A DNA stretch of 64,000 nucleotides from Bartonella tamiae Th239 (GTDB lineage: Bacteria > Pseudomonadota > Alphaproteobacteria > Rhizobiales > Rhizobiaceae): positions 1,433,063 to 1,497,062 of the forward strand of contig NZ_JH725147.1 in assembly GCF_000278275.1 (NCBI RefSeq), in the 5' to 3' direction. Below, in pieces: positions 10,199 through 20,394 of the stretch. Position 1 is the first letter of the stretch. Every line of letters begins with the position of its first letter. Made by a program: the position numbers and the translations under genes. The notes beneath the pieces were generated by a model. That model had not been told where the DNA came from and did not search any database. It saw nothing but the letters and a program-made list of their open reading frames with translations.

Positions 10199-13100
10199 AT
10201 GTCTATTTTTAAAAAACTTATCCTTAAAGACGCAGTTAAAAAACATGTTATATTTAATGGAGTAACGGCTGGTTATGAGCCTTTTTTGCTTGCAAAAATT
10301 GCAGCAGAAAACACTACAGATAGCATCGTCGTCTATATAGTGCGTGATGGACAAAGACTGGCCGATTTAAGCCAGGCAATAAGATTTATTGAACCACAAT
10401 TATCTGTTATGGAGTTTCCTGCGTGGGACTGTTTGCCTTATGATCGTGTGTCGCCAAGTTCAACAATTTCAGCGCGTCGCATGTCAGCATTAACAGAGCT
10501 TATTCATTTAAGGAAAAATCCTCATAATACGCTTGTTTTAACAACCATTAACAGTCTCATTCAAAAACTACCGCCTCCAGACGTTTTAGATTCTCATTCA
10601 TTGACTGTGCGTACTGGACAGACACTTGATATGGATCAAATGGTTCATCGTTTGGAACGCAATGGTTTTGAACGTGTTGCAACAGTTCGTGAAGTCGGAG
10701 AGTTTGCAATACGTGGTGGAATTTTAGATCTTTACGCTCCTGGAGATGTAGAACCGATAAGATTGGATTTTTTTGGCGATACGTTAGAAACAATTCGTGT
10801 TTTTGATCCGACAACACAACGCACTGTTGAAACGCGTCAAGAATTTTCGTTGCATGCGATGAGTGAAATTACTCTCACACCTGAAACAATTAGCCAATTT
10901 CGCTCCAGTTATATTTCAACTTTTGGGGTGCCACATCGTGAAGATGCTTTTTATGAGGCAATTTCACAAGGCCGACGTTTTGCTGGCATGGAACACTGGC
11001 TGCCGTTATTTTATAAAAAATTAAATACATTTTTTGACTATGTAGGCAATGCAAAGTTTGTTTTTGAAAATCTTGCGGAAGAAGCTCTTATTGAAAGGCA
11101 TAAATTAATTGATGATTATTATCAAGCAAGAGTAGAGCAAAAACAAACGCATGATCACAATACGATTTATAATCCAGTTCTTCCAAATTCCCTTTATATT
11201 GAACCAAAAACTTTATTTTCTTTAGTAGAAGACAAAGGATTTCGTTATGATTTAACACCTTTTAGTGTTCCTCAATCATCGCGTTATTGTGTTGTTGAAA
11301 GTAACGTAAAGTCTGGAAAAGACTTTGTAGAAGAAAGAAATGCAGAAGATAAAAATCTTTTTCAAAATGTTGTTGATTATCTTGCTCAGTTGCGTGGTGA
11401 TGGTCATAAGGTCATGCTGGCTGGCTGGAGTGAAGGTTCGCTTGAACGATTAATACAGGTTTTGGATGAGCATGGATTAAAAAAAGTTACCAAAGTTCAT
11501 TCTTTGCAAGCGGTAAAAGCAACACCACGTGATCATATTACTGCCGCTGTTATTGCTATTGAACATGGTTTCATAGCAGAAGATCTTGTCGTTGTTACAG
11601 AGCAAGATATTCTTGGTGATCGTCTCATTCGTTCTTCTAAGCGTCGCAAGAAAAATGCAGATTTTATTTCGGAAGTGTCGACAATAAATAAAGGTGACAT
11701 TGTCGTTCACGTCGATCATGGAATTGGTCGTTTTATTGGACTAAAAACAATAACTGCCGCTGGTATTCCACGTGATTGTCTTGAAATACATTATGCGGAT
11801 GAAAATCGTTTATTCTTACCCGTAGAAAATATTGAATTATTATCGCGTTATGGTGGTGAAAGCGCAAATGCAGTTTTAGATAAACTTGGCGGCGTGGCAT
11901 GGCAAGCAAGAAAAGCAAAGCTTAAAAAGCGATTATTAGAAATTGCAGGTCAGCTCATACGCATTGCTGCCGAAAGAGCAATGCGTGGAGCGCCTAAACT
12001 TATACCCCCAACTGGTCCTTATGATGAATTTGTCGCACGCTTTCCTTATGAAGAAACGGATGATCAATTACATGCTATTGACTCCGTTATGGATGACCTT
12101 GCATCTGGACAACCTATGGATAGGCTTATTTGTGGTGACGTTGGTTTTGGTAAAACTGAAGTTGCCATTCGAGCAGCATTTGTTGCAGCTCTTTGCGGTT
12201 ATCAGGTGGCTGTGGTTGTCCCAACAACACTTCTGTCTCGTCAACATTATAAAACATTTTGTCAAAGGTTTCAGGGATTACCGATTAAGATTGGTCATGC
12301 CTCGCGTTTGGTTGGATCCAAAGCACTTTCAGATGTTAAGTCGGGAGTGCGGGATGGCACAATTGATATTGTGATTGGAACTCATGCTCTTTTGGGTTCT
12401 TCTATTGATTTTGCACGATTAGGACTTTTAATAATTGATGAAGAACAACATTTTGGTGTGAAGCATAAAGAAAGATTGAAAGATCTGAAAACGGATATAC
12501 ATGTCTTAACATTATCAGCAACTCCAATACCTCGTACTTTACAATTAGCACTTACAGGTGTGCGTGAATTATCACTTATTGCAAGCCCTCCAATTGATCG
12601 AATGGTTGTGCGGACATTTATATCTCCATTTGATCCTCTCATTGTGCGCGAGACGCTTTTGCGTGAACATTATCGTGGTGGACAAAGTTTCTATGTCTGT
12701 CCGCGCATTTCCGATCTTGCAGAAGTCCATGAATTTTTGCAAACTCAAGTTCCAGAATTAAAAGTGACACTTGCTCATGGACAAATGCCTCCAGGACAGC
12801 TTGATGACATTATGAATGCCTTTTATGATGGTCAATATGATGTTTTGCTTTCAACCAGCATCGTTGAATCTGGTTTGGATATTCCGTCAGCCAATACATT
12901 AGTTGTTCATCGTGCTGATATGTTTGGGCTTTCAGCGCTGTACCAATTGCGAGGACGTGTAGGGCGATCAAAACAACGTGCTTATGCACTATATACTCTT
13001 CCTACTCATAAAATACTTACACCAGATGCTGATCGACGGTTAAAAGTTCTACAGTCATTGGATACTTTAGGAGCAGGTTTTCAATTGGCAAGCCATGATA

Positions 13101-13684
13101 TGGATATTCGTGGTGCTGGAAATCTTTTAGGGCAAGAACAGTCAGGCCATATTAAAGAAGTTGGTTTTGAGCTTTATCAACAAATGCTTGAGGAGGCTGT
13201 CGCTGAAATAAAAGATGATTCATATGTTGAAGAAAATCAATGGTCTCCGCAGATTTCTGTGGGAACAGCCGTGATGATACCTGAAACATATGTCCCAGAC
13301 TTACCTTTGCGGATGGGGCTTTATCGCCGTCTTTCAGATCTTTCTGATATAGCAGAAATTGATTCATTTGGTGCAGAATTGATTGATCGTTTTGGACCCA
13401 TGCCAATTGAAGTTCAACATCTACTTAAAGTGGTTTATATTAAAGTTTTATGTCGGACAGCTAATGTTGAAAAATTGGATGCAGGTCCTAAAGGTATTGT
13501 CATTCATTTTAGAAATAATACTTTTGCAAACGGCGTTAAGCTTATTGAATGGATTGGTGAACAGGGAAGTATGGCAAAAATTAGAGCTGATCAATCTGTC
13601 GTTTTTACACGAGATTGGCCCACCGCTGAAAAACGTCTTAATGGTGCAGCATCCGTTATGACGCAACTTGTAAAATTCGTTTAA
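10199..13684 (+). CDS. mfd: Transcription-repair coupling factor
   Basis: Mfd is an ATP-driven translocase that removes RNA polymerase stalled at lesions and recruits UvrA. At 1161 residues it is full length. It has an N-terminal UvrB-like region, an RNA polymerase-interaction (CarD-like) module with KGDIVVHVDHGIGRFIG near residue 500, and RecG-like helicase motifs: Walker A GDVGFGKTE at about 645-653, DEEQH, and SATPIPRTLQLALTG. A C-terminal TRCF domain ends the protein. It is co-transcribed with sdhE. A hairpin overlaps its stop codon. Confidence 0.97.
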   Translation: MSIFKKLILKDAVKKHVIFNGVTAGYEPFLLAKIAAENTTDSIVVYIVRDGQRLADLSQAIRFIEPQLSVMEFPAWDCLPYDRVSPSSTISARRMSALTELIHLRKNPHNTLVLTTINSLIQKLPPPDVLDSHSLTVRTGQTLDMDQMVHRLERNGFERVATVREVGEFAIRGGILDLYAPGDVEPIRLDFFGDTLETIRVFDPTTQRTVETRQEFSLHAMSEITLTPETISQFRSSYISTFGVPHREDAFYEAISQGRRFAGMEHWLPLFYKKLNTFFDYVGNAKFVFENLAEEALIERHKLIDDYYQARVEQKQTHDHNTIYNPVLPNSLYIEPKTLFSLVEDKGFRYDLTPFSVPQSSRYCVVESNVKSGKDFVEERNAEDKNLFQNVVDYLAQLRGDGHKVMLAGWSEGSLERLIQVLDEHGLKKVTKVHSLQAVKATPRDHITAAVIAIEHGFIAEDLVVVTEQDILGDRLIRSSKRRKKNADFISEVSTINKGDIVVHVDHGIGRFIGLKTITAAGIPRDCLEIHYADENRLFLPVENIELLSRYGGESANAVLDKLGGVAWQARKAKLKKRLLEIAGQLIRIAAERAMRGAPKLIPPTGPYDEFVARFPYEETDDQLHAIDSVMDDLASGQPMDRLICGDVGFGKTEVAIRAAFVAALCGYQVAVVVPTTLLSRQHYKTFCQRFQGLPIKIGHASRLVGSKALSDVKSGVRDGTIDIVIGTHALLGSSIDFARLGLLIIDEEQHFGVKHKERLKDLKTDIHVLTLSATPIPRTLQLALTGVRELSLIASPPIDRMVVRTFISPFDPLIVRETLLREHYRGGQSFYVCPRISDLAEVHEFLQTQVPELKVTLAHGQMPPGQLDDIMNAFYDGQYDVLLSTSIVESGLDIPSANTLVVHRADMFGLSALYQLRGRVGRSKQRAYALYTLPTHKILTPDADRRLKVLQSLDTLGAGFQLASHDMDIRGAGNLLGQEQSGHIKEVGFELYQQMLEEAVAEIKDDSYVEENQWSPQISVGTAVMIPETYVPDLPLRMGLYRRLSDLSDIAEIDSFGAELIDRFGPMPIEVQHLLKVVYIKVLCRTANVEKLDAGPKGIVIHFRNNTFANGVKLIEWIGEQGSMAKIRADQSVVFTRDWPTAEKRLNGAASVMTQLVKFV

Positions 13685-13702
13685 CCATAAAAATTATGGT
13701 TA
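13682..13702 (+). terminator. Possible terminator after mfd
   Basis: A 9-bp stem, TAACCATAA/TTATGGTTA, with a 3-base loop begins at the mfd stop codon and is followed by ACTTTTAAT. The stem is AT-rich and the T-run is short, so strength is uncertain. It lies between convergent mfd and the FrnE-like gene. Confidence 0.4.
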
Positions 13703-13754
13703 CTTTTAATTATAAAAACCGACAAAACGGTCAATGATGTTAAAGATCAAAAAA

Positions 13755-14429
13755 TTAGTGATCTTCAGTAGTTCCAGGTTCAAACCCGTCAGCAATTTGT
13801 TGGATTGCATCAATAAGAACATCGGCAGGTTGAGCACCCATAACCACAAATTTTTGATCAAAAATGAAACATGGAACACCTCGCACGCCAATTTGGCTGG
13901 CTAAGGCAATGTCCTGACGAATTGTGTCACAATCAATTTCAGTTTCTAATAATTTTTCAATGACATCACCCCGCATTCCAACGCTTGATGCACAATCAAC
14001 AAGTACGGAAGAGTCACCAATATTTTGTCCTTGTTCAAAATATCGAGAAAAAAGCTCTCCTACGACTTTATTTTGAGTTTTTAAAGAGTCTTGTGCTGCC
14101 CAATAAACCAAACGATGGGCATTGAGTGTATTGGGTGCGATAGAAATGGAATCAAAGTCAAAATCAATTTCCTCTTTTTTGCCTAAATCTATTAATGTTC
14201 TTTCAATCTCATCTACAGTATCTTGGCTCCCCAATGCGGTTTTCATATGTGTACCATAAGGTTTGCCATTTACAGGCATATTAGGCGTTAATTGGAATGG
14301 TTTCCAATTTAACTCTACATCAATTTCACTCAAATGATTTAAAGCTACAAGTAAACGTTTGCGTCCAATATAGCACCAAGGACAGACAAGATCAGAGACA
14401 ATATCTATAAAATGTATTCGTCTTTGCAT
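13755..14429 (-). CDS. DsbA-family oxidoreductase, FrnE/2-hydroxychromene-2-carboxylate isomerase-like
   Basis: A thioredoxin-fold protein of 224 residues with CPWC at 16-19 directly after the first strand (FIDIVSDLVCPWCYIG) and a helical insertion, as in the FrnE subgroup. The cis-proline region GVRGVPCFIFDQKFVVMGAQ is near 182-201. There is no signal peptide, so it is cytosolic and not a periplasmic DsbA. Members act in thiol-disulfide exchange or glutathione-dependent isomerisation, and the substrate cannot be told from sequence. It lies 9 bases after the solute-binding protein gene on the same strand. Confidence 0.85.
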   Translation of the reverse strand: MQRRIHFIDIVSDLVCPWCYIGRKRLLVALNHLSEIDVELNWKPFQLTPNMPVNGKPYGTHMKTALGSQDTVDEIERTLIDLGKKEEIDFDFDSISIAPNTLNAHRLVYWAAQDSLKTQNKVVGELFSRYFEQGQNIGDSSVLVDCASSVGMRGDVIEKLLETEIDCDTIRQDIALASQIGVRGVPCFIFDQKFVVMGAQPADVLIDAIQQIADGFEPGTTEDH

Positions 14430-14438
14430 ATTTTTGCT

Positions 14439-16244
14439 TTATTGCCTCCACCATGTTGGCAGTCTATAACCGTAAAGAGATGTATAGCTAGGATGCTTGA
14501 TATGCGACCAGCGTGCAATCCATTGATCAGGAAGATGATAGAGAGGTAGATAATAGTTTCCTGAAATTAAGATACGATCTAAAGCCCTCACGCTTGCGAC
14601 AAAATCTTCATTGGTAGTGGCGTTTAACATTGCAGTAATTATAGCATCAATTGCAGGGTCTGCCGCCCCAGCAAAGTTGAAGCTTCCTTCAATATCACGT
14701 GATGCAGATCCCCATCGATTGATCTGTTCGTTTCCTGGCGATAAAGAGGCTCGCAATTTACCAACAATCATCTCATAATCAAATGAGCTGAGACGGTTTT
14801 GATATTGTGTATCATCAACCGTTCTCACGTCGACATCAATGCCAATTCTTGCTAAAGAGCGTTGATAAGCAAGTGCAACTTTTTCTTCTTCTAATGTTTG
14901 AGTCATAATTTCAAATTTGAAAATCTGACCATTGGGTCCAATTGCTTTTTTATTTTTACGGCTAAAACCAGCTTCTACAAGTTTTTTCCAAGCTATTTGG
15001 GTTAAATCTCTATCCATTCCAGATGCATTTGTCGTTGGTGTATGCCACGTACCATTCATCACAGTTGGTAAAACCGCATCAGGGTAGGGGGCGAGTAATT
15101 CTCTTTCCTTTTCACTGGCAGTGCGCCCCACAGCTGAAAGATTTGAGCCTGCCCAAAATCCTTCCGTACGCTTATATACATTATTATAAAGATTATTATT
15201 AACCCATTCAAAATCAAAAACCAAAGACAGCGCTTCACGTACACGTCTATCCTGAAAAATTACTTTGCGCGTATTGAATACAAATCCCAACATATCCGCA
15301 GGTGTTTTTTTTTGAAAACTTTCCTTTATTACACGTCCATCTTTAACTGCTGGAAAATCATAAGACAGTCTCCATCGATTTGGATTGGCTGGCTCTTCAA
15401 TAAAAACATCAAGAATACCTTTTTTGAAAGCTTCAAATCGCGTATTATCATTGCGATAATACACTATTTTTATCGTTTCAAAATTGTTTATGCCTTGATT
15501 AACAGCTAAATCATACCCCCAATAATTTTCATTACGTTTATAGACTATGCGTTCACCTGGGTCGATTCGTGAAATCATATAAGGTCCGCTGCCCATAAGA
15601 GGGGTTAACCCATTTTCTTCAAAATGATCGACATCAATAGCATGTTTGGGAAGAATGGGAATGCTAGTTGATAAAATTAAAGGAAATTCCCTATCTTTTG
15701 AGTGCGGAAAGGTCAATTTAATCGTATGTTCATCAATCTTTTCGATTGTTTCTATACGTTTCATGTGACGATCAAAAGGTGGTCGACCTTTCTCACGTAA
15801 AAGATTAATCGTAAATATCACATCTTCGCTAGTAATAGGAACGCCATCAGAAAAACGAGCGAGTGGATTAATGTGAAAAACAATTTCTGTTCTTTCATCA
15901 TTAAGCTTTATTTTTTCTGCAATCAAACCGTAAATCGTAAAAGGTTCATCGCGAGATCTTACAGCCATAGATTCAAAAACAAGCCCACCAAATTGCTCAT
16001 CTGCAAAAAGTCCTCTTGCCGTTGTTCGAAAACTTTTAATAACAAATGGGTTTAATCCATCAAAGGTACCGATCACACCATAACTGATTTCCCCCTTTTT
16101 TTTGGCAGTTGGATCAGCATAAGGTAAATGTTTAAAATTTGCATCCAGCTCTGGTTGTCCGTGCATGGCTATGCCATTGCCATAAGTGCTTGATGATAAA
16201 GAAACAAAATATAACAAAAAAAGATAAAATAGAGTGCGCAACAT
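14439..16244 (-). CDS. Family 5 extracellular solute-binding protein (oligopeptide/YejA-like)
   Basis: This periplasmic receptor of an ABC peptide importer has 601 residues. A hydrophobic N-terminal signal (about 1-22) is followed by the SBP family 5 body: SYGVIGTFDGLNPFVIK near 54-70, FHINPLARFSDGVPITSEDVIFTINLL near 125-150, and KRNENYWG near 230. Its nearest recognisable relatives are YejA-type receptors. No permease or ATPase genes lie next to it, so its partners must be encoded elsewhere or lost. Peptide specificity is a family inference. Confidence 0.85.
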   Translation of the reverse strand: MLRTLFYLFLLYFVSLSSSTYGNGIAMHGQPELDANFKHLPYADPTAKKKGEISYGVIGTFDGLNPFVIKSFRTTARGLFADEQFGGLVFESMAVRSRDEPFTIYGLIAEKIKLNDERTEIVFHINPLARFSDGVPITSEDVIFTINLLREKGRPPFDRHMKRIETIEKIDEHTIKLTFPHSKDREFPLILSTSIPILPKHAIDVDHFEENGLTPLMGSGPYMISRIDPGERIVYKRNENYWGYDLAVNQGINNFETIKIVYYRNDNTRFEAFKKGILDVFIEEPANPNRWRLSYDFPAVKDGRVIKESFQKKTPADMLGFVFNTRKVIFQDRRVREALSLVFDFEWVNNNLYNNVYKRTEGFWAGSNLSAVGRTASEKERELLAPYPDAVLPTVMNGTWHTPTTNASGMDRDLTQIAWKKLVEAGFSRKNKKAIGPNGQIFKFEIMTQTLEEEKVALAYQRSLARIGIDVDVRTVDDTQYQNRLSSFDYEMIVGKLRASLSPGNEQINRWGSASRDIEGSFNFAGAADPAIDAIITAMLNATTNEDFVASVRALDRILISGNYYLPLYHLPDQWIARWSHIKHPSYTSLYGYRLPTWWRQ

Positions 16245-16621
16245 TATTATTTCTATTCATAAGATTAGAGTTATCGTTGTCTATTAGCACTTTTTCATGA
16301 CAAACGAGAAGTGAAATTTCTATCATTTATATTAATTATGAATCGTGTATTTTCGTTTGTAGATCGATATATAGTTATTTGTGATAAAATTGTAATTTAT
16401 ACACCAATGAAATCGTACATAAATGTTATGTGATTTGCATTGATATATGTTTAATGTCATGAAATATAGGGTGTAAGCGCTAGATTTTTTATTGAATCTT
16501 GTGTAAATGACTTAAAAGAAAAGGGAGTGTCATTCTGTTGCCGTATTTTAAATATTAATAGCAGACTGTTTTACATTTACCTTTCGAATTATTTTAGTGC
16601 ACTGAAAGGATGAGCCTCATC
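16245..16621. other. Intergenic region upstream of ialB-type gene
   Basis: 377 bases of AT-rich sequence between divergent genes. I see a 6-bp inverted repeat (AATGAC...GTCATT, about 16506-16534) roughly 90 bases before the ialB start, which could be an operator. I see no confident -35/-10 pair and no small gene. Confidence 0.3.
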
Positions 16622-17239
16622 ATGTCCCACAAAAAAACTTACGCTGTTATTTCTTCTGCATTGGTTGGCGCGGCAGCTTTGTTTATTGCATCGCATAGTA
16701 CAGCTAACGCTCAAGGAATACCACAGGGATGGTATAAGGTTTGCAGTAAGCAGCAAAATGTTGATGTTTGCAATACAATGAACACAGTTGTTTCTAATAC
16801 AGGACAGCCTTTAACAGCTATTAATCTCGTTGAGGTTAAAGGACAACAAAGTGAAAAACGTATTGGCATTCAAGTGCCGTCAGGCCGCTTTATTCCAGAA
16901 GGTGTTCATATTCAGGTCGGAGATGGACCAGTTAAAAAAATACCTTATGTGATTTGTAATGGACCAAGCTGTATAGCAAATGATACATTTGATGACACAC
17001 TTACAAATGCTATGAAAGCTGGTGCAAAAATGGTTATTACAACTGTAAATTTCCGTGGCACACCTAACCCTGTTGAAATTTCTTTAGACGGTTTCACTGC
17101 TGCCTTTACCGGTCCAGGGATGCAAGAAAAAGATTTTGAAGCTGAGCAAATGAAGTTACAGCAAGCTGTACAGTCAAAACAAAAAGAAATAGAAGATCGT
17201 ATGCGTGCTGAGCAAGAAAAAGCCAAAGCTGGAAAATAA
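16622..17239 (+). CDS. ialB: Invasion-associated locus B (IalB) family periplasmic/outer-membrane protein
   Basis: The 205-residue secreted protein has a signal peptide (KK, a hydrophobic core, probable cleavage after ANA near residue 30), then the IalB domain with cysteine pairs (VCSKQQNVDVC and VICNGPSCIA) and the conserved tail NFRGTPNPVEISLDGFTAAF. A charged helix (about 170-203, rich in Q, E and K) looks like a short coiled coil. In Bartonella, IalB is linked to erythrocyte invasion. Family members also occur in non-invasive Rhizobiales, so the role is inferred. I prefer the ATG at 16622, because the AAAGGA sequence touches the ATG at 16610. A strong terminator makes it monocistronic. 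Confidence 0.85.
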   Translation: MSHKKTYAVISSALVGAAALFIASHSTANAQGIPQGWYKVCSKQQNVDVCNTMNTVVSNTGQPLTAINLVEVKGQQSEKRIGIQVPSGRFIPEGVHIQVGDGPVKKIPYVICNGPSCIANDTFDDTLTNAMKAGAKMVITTVNFRGTPNPVEISLDGFTAAFTGPGMQEKDFEAEQMKLQQAVQSKQKEIEDRMRAEQEKAKAGK

Positions 17240-17273
17240 TTTAAAGAAAATTTAATTTTTTACAAAAAAGAAG

Positions 17274-17303
17274 AAACCATCGTTACTTACGATGGTTTTT
17301 TAT
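17274..17303 (+). terminator. Rho-independent terminator of the ialB-type gene
   Basis: A perfect 10-bp stem AAACCATCGT/ACGATGGTTT with a 5-base loop, followed by TTTTATTT, lies 35 bases after the stop. Confidence 0.85.
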
Positions 17304-17540
17304 TTACATGATATTTTTAATAAGTTTACCAATCAATTTGATTAACTGATTATTATAACCTTTTTAAATAAATTTTTTCTGACACATTGTTTCATACTCG
17401 TAAGGTTATGGATTTTGAAAAGTTAAAGATATATTGCAATACGATATCTTTAATTTGATAATAATTTAAAGAAAACTTACAAATATGTATGGTCTTGCTT
17501 CTTTGAGAGTCAATGATATGTCATAGGACGATGATAAGAC

Positions 17541-18206
17541 ATGAAAAATAAGTATTGTATCCTTAGTCGTTTTTCTAAACAGAAAAATAGCAATCTTGTC
17601 TGTTGTATTTGCAGTCGATTTAACAGCCTTTAAACACCAAAGTGGACAGAGCTTAATCGCAATATTGTCAACCGTTTCTATCAGAGTTTAAGTGGGCGTA
17701 TTTATGCGGCATGCGACGCCCTGTGTCCATTTTATTGACGTTTGACGTTAATGAAAGGCTGTTGGGTCCACACTATCTCAAAAGTAAACGTGTACGAGGA
17801 GTCGTGGAAACACAACAGTTTTTGTTTTTTAAATACTATAAGGTAGGATTTATTACAATTTTTTTTGGCTGCTCAAAAGACACGTACAGGGCATTATACG
17901 TTGCAAAGTGAACATTATTTTTGTCATAACTTCAGATAGATGGTATGGTTATAATTCATTAATGTTTGATATGGGTATTTCTGCATTGAGCATTCTAAGG
18001 ATAAATTTGCCAGTGTAGTCTTTCATTTCAATGGCATATTTAAAGTTTCTGGGAATTGGCAAAAGCCAAAAGTATCAAAATCAAAATGTATTTCTAACAT
18101 ATGTTTCATTCGAATTTAAAAAAGTGAAAAAAAATGTGCACTTTTCCAATGAAGAAAAAAAATTCTATTATCTCTTAGAGTCAATGCACTCAGCTATTCT
18201 ATATAA
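17541..18206 (+). pseudogene. Decayed IS1595-family transposase (ISXO2-like domain)
   Basis: Read across shifting frames, the region follows the whole IS1595 transposase. It starts with MKNKYCILSRFSKQK. A helix-turn-helix-like LNRNIVNRFYQSLSGRIY follows at about 17650-17700. The catalytic-domain segment FDVNERLLGPHYLKSKRVRG (normally VDESYFGPRRVRGKRGRG) is at 17730-17800, then SDRWYGYNSL near 17935 (normally HSDGWRGYN), then HFNGIFKVSGNWQK near 18030 (normally HINGIESFWSYAK). At least four frameshifts or stops break it, and the DDE/N-type residues are partly replaced. No clear terminal inverted repeats remain. It is a dead copy. Confidence 0.8.
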
Positions 18207-18217
18207 TGATAATAAAA

Positions 18218-18293
<76 letters not shown>

Positions 18294-18409
18294 GCACGCT
18301 GTGCAACTAGCATAAACAATCCAAAAGGAAAATAGAAAATTTTAAAAAAAACAAATTTTATTGAAAATAAGTTTAAAGAAATTGTTTTTATTGACTTTTT
18401 TATAGATTT

Positions 18410-19018
18410 TTAACGAAAAGTCGCATCGTTTTTAAGTGCATTATTTAATAATATCTCATATTTTTCACGTGTTATTTCTTTTGCACCGAATCTTTCTAAG
18501 TGTGGAGTAATGAATTGTGTATCAAGCAAAATAAAATGACATTGCTTTAATCGATTAACCAAATGAACCAAACATATTTTTGAAGCATTTGGTACATTGG
18601 AAAACATACTTTCACCAAAAAAAGCTTGCCCAAGACTTATACCATACAATCCACCAACCAATTGATTATCTTGCCATGCTTCAACTGTATGACAGTAACC
18701 AAGTTCAAATAATTGTTTATATACATGACGTATTGTTTTATTTATCCACGTCGTTTCACGCCCTTTTTTGGATTGGGCACATCCTGATATGACGCCTTCA
18801 AAATCTTTATCAATACATATTTCAAAGGTTTTTTTTTTCATAAATTTTGATAGGCTTTTTGATATATGAAAATTATCAAGAGGAATAATACCTCGTTTTT
18901 CAGGTCTTACCCAAAAAATATTAGGATCATCTTTATCTTCTGACATTGGAAATATACCCTGCGCATATGCATCAAGCAAAAGCGCAGGATCAAGAATTTC
19001 TTCCCAATTATTAGTCAC
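18410..19018 (-). CDS. aat: Leucyl/phenylalanyl-tRNA-protein transferase
   Basis: Aat adds Leu or Phe to proteins with N-terminal Arg or Lys, marking them for ClpS/ClpAP (N-end rule). The protein has 202 residues. Family motifs seen are LLDAYAQGIFPM near 13-24, FWVRPEKRGIIPLD near 35-48, VEAWQDNQLVGGLYGISLGQAFFGESMF near 112-139 and LDTQFITPHLERFGA near 160-174. The start is a GTG. It lies 5 bases after accC on the same strand, the usual accB-accC-aat order in alphaproteobacteria. Confidence 0.95.
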   Translation of the reverse strand: MTNNWEEILDPALLLDAYAQGIFPMSEDKDDPNIFWVRPEKRGIIPLDNFHISKSLSKFMKKKTFEICIDKDFEGVISGCAQSKKGRETTWINKTIRHVYKQLFELGYCHTVEAWQDNQLVGGLYGISLGQAFFGESMFSNVPNASKICLVHLVNRLKQCHFILLDTQFITPHLERFGAKEITREKYEILLNNALKNDATFR

Positions 19019-19023
19019 TGATT

Positions 19024-20379
19024 TTATCCGTTATTATTTGTCTTTTCTGCGAGGTATTTTTCTAACCAATGAATATCATAATCACCACTGATAATATCTT
19101 CATTGTTAATAAGATCAAGAAAAAGTGGCAAAGTTGTATTAATTCCTAAAACGACGAATTCATCAAGAGCACGTCTTAATCGCATCATACATTCTAGACG
19201 TGTCCGTCCATGAACAATCAGTTTTCCAATTAAACTGTCATAATATGGTGGTATACGATAACCAGAATAAACACCTGAATCGACACGTATACCTAACCCA
19301 CCAGGTGTATGAAAATGCGTAATTAACCCAGGAGATGGTGTGAAATTTATGGCATCTTCTGCGTTAATACGACATTCAATTGCATGTCCTGAAAAACTTA
19401 TATCACTTTGTGTAACAGATAATCCTTCACCAGAGGCTATACGAATTTGTTCATGGACAAGATCTATACCCGTAATTGCTTCTGTTACAGGATGTTCAAC
19501 CTGAAGACGTGTATTCATTTCAATAAAATAGAATTCACCATTTTCATAGAGAAATTCAACTGTACCAGCTCCACGATAGTTAAGTTTTGCGCATGCATTC
19601 GCAACGATCATGCCAATTTTTTGACGTGCTTCCTCGTCAAGGGCAGGAGAATTTGCTTCTTCCCAAACTTTTTGATGGCGACGCTGCAAAGAACAATCAC
19701 GTTCACCTAGATGAACCGCACGACCTTGACCATCTCCCATAACTTGCACTTCAATGTGTCGAGGTTTTTCGAGATATTTTTCAATATAAACAGCATCATC
19801 ACCAAAAGCTGCTGTAGCTTCAGAGCGTGCCGTACTAAGAGCCACCGATAGTTCTTTCGCACTACGAGCGACTTTCATACCGCGACCACCGCCACCTGCT
19901 GAGGCTTTTATAATAACTGGAAATCCAATTTTTTCAGCAATTTTTTTTGCTTCATCATCATTTGTTACAGCACCATCAGATCCAGGAACCACTGGTATGC
20001 CCAAAGTTTTTGCTGTTTTTTTCGCTTCAATCTTGTCACCCATCATGCGGATATGTTCAGCGGTAGGGCCTATAAAAGTAATATCATGAGCTTCTAATAT
20101 TTCAGCAAATTTTGCATTTTCTGATAAAAATCCATATCCAGGATGAATCGCATCTGCACCAGTTATTTCACAAGCAGAGACAATTTGATGAATGTTCAGA
20201 TAGGAATCTCGTGAAGGAGGAGGGCCTATACATACGCTTTCATCAGCCAAACGAACATGCATTGCATCTGCATCTGCTGTAGAATGGACAGCAACTGTCT
20301 TAATACCTAATTCTTTGCAAGCACGTAAAACTCGAAGAGCAATTTCACCACGATTGGCTATTAAAATTTTCTGAATCAT
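19024..20379 (-). CDS. accC: Acetyl-CoA carboxylase, biotin carboxylase subunit
   Basis: AccC carboxylates the biotin on AccB using ATP and bicarbonate, the first step of fatty acid synthesis. At 451 residues it has normal length. It has an N-terminal [30 protein letters not shown] near 80-92, the ATP-grasp glycine loop [12 protein letters not shown] near 159-170, the catalytic region [14 protein letters not shown] near 288-301, and a C-terminal lid with ECRINAED. It follows accB by 15 bases. Both subunits depend on BirA (2.3 kb). Confidence 0.97.
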   Translation of the reverse strand: MIQKILIANRGEIALRVLRACKELGIKTVAVHSTADADAMHVRLADESVCIGPPPSRDSYLNIHQIVSACEITGADAIHPGYGFLSENAKFAEILEAHDITFIGPTAEHIRMMGDKIEAKKTAKTLGIPVVPGSDGAVTNDDEAKKIAEKIGFPVIIKASAGGGGRGMKVARSAKELSVALSTARSEATAAFGDDAVYIEKYLEKPRHIEVQVMGDGQGRAVHLGERDCSLQRRHQKVWEEANSPALDEEARQKIGMIVANACAKLNYRGAGTVEFLYENGEFYFIEMNTRLQVEHPVTEAITGIDLVHEQIRIASGEGLSVTQSDISFSGHAIECRINAEDAINFTPSPGLITHFHTPGGLGIRVDSGVYSGYRIPPYYDSLIGKLIVHGRTRLECMMRLRRALDEFVVLGINTTLPLFLDLINNEDIISGDYDIHWLEKYLAEKTNNNG

Positions 20380-20394
20380 ATCTTTGTCTTTGTC

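Noticed and set aside
17711..17911. 66-codon ORF that could be called a hypothetical gene
   Set aside because: Its sequence is the middle of the decayed IS1595 transposase (LGPHYLKSKRVRG region), with the rest readable in other frames.
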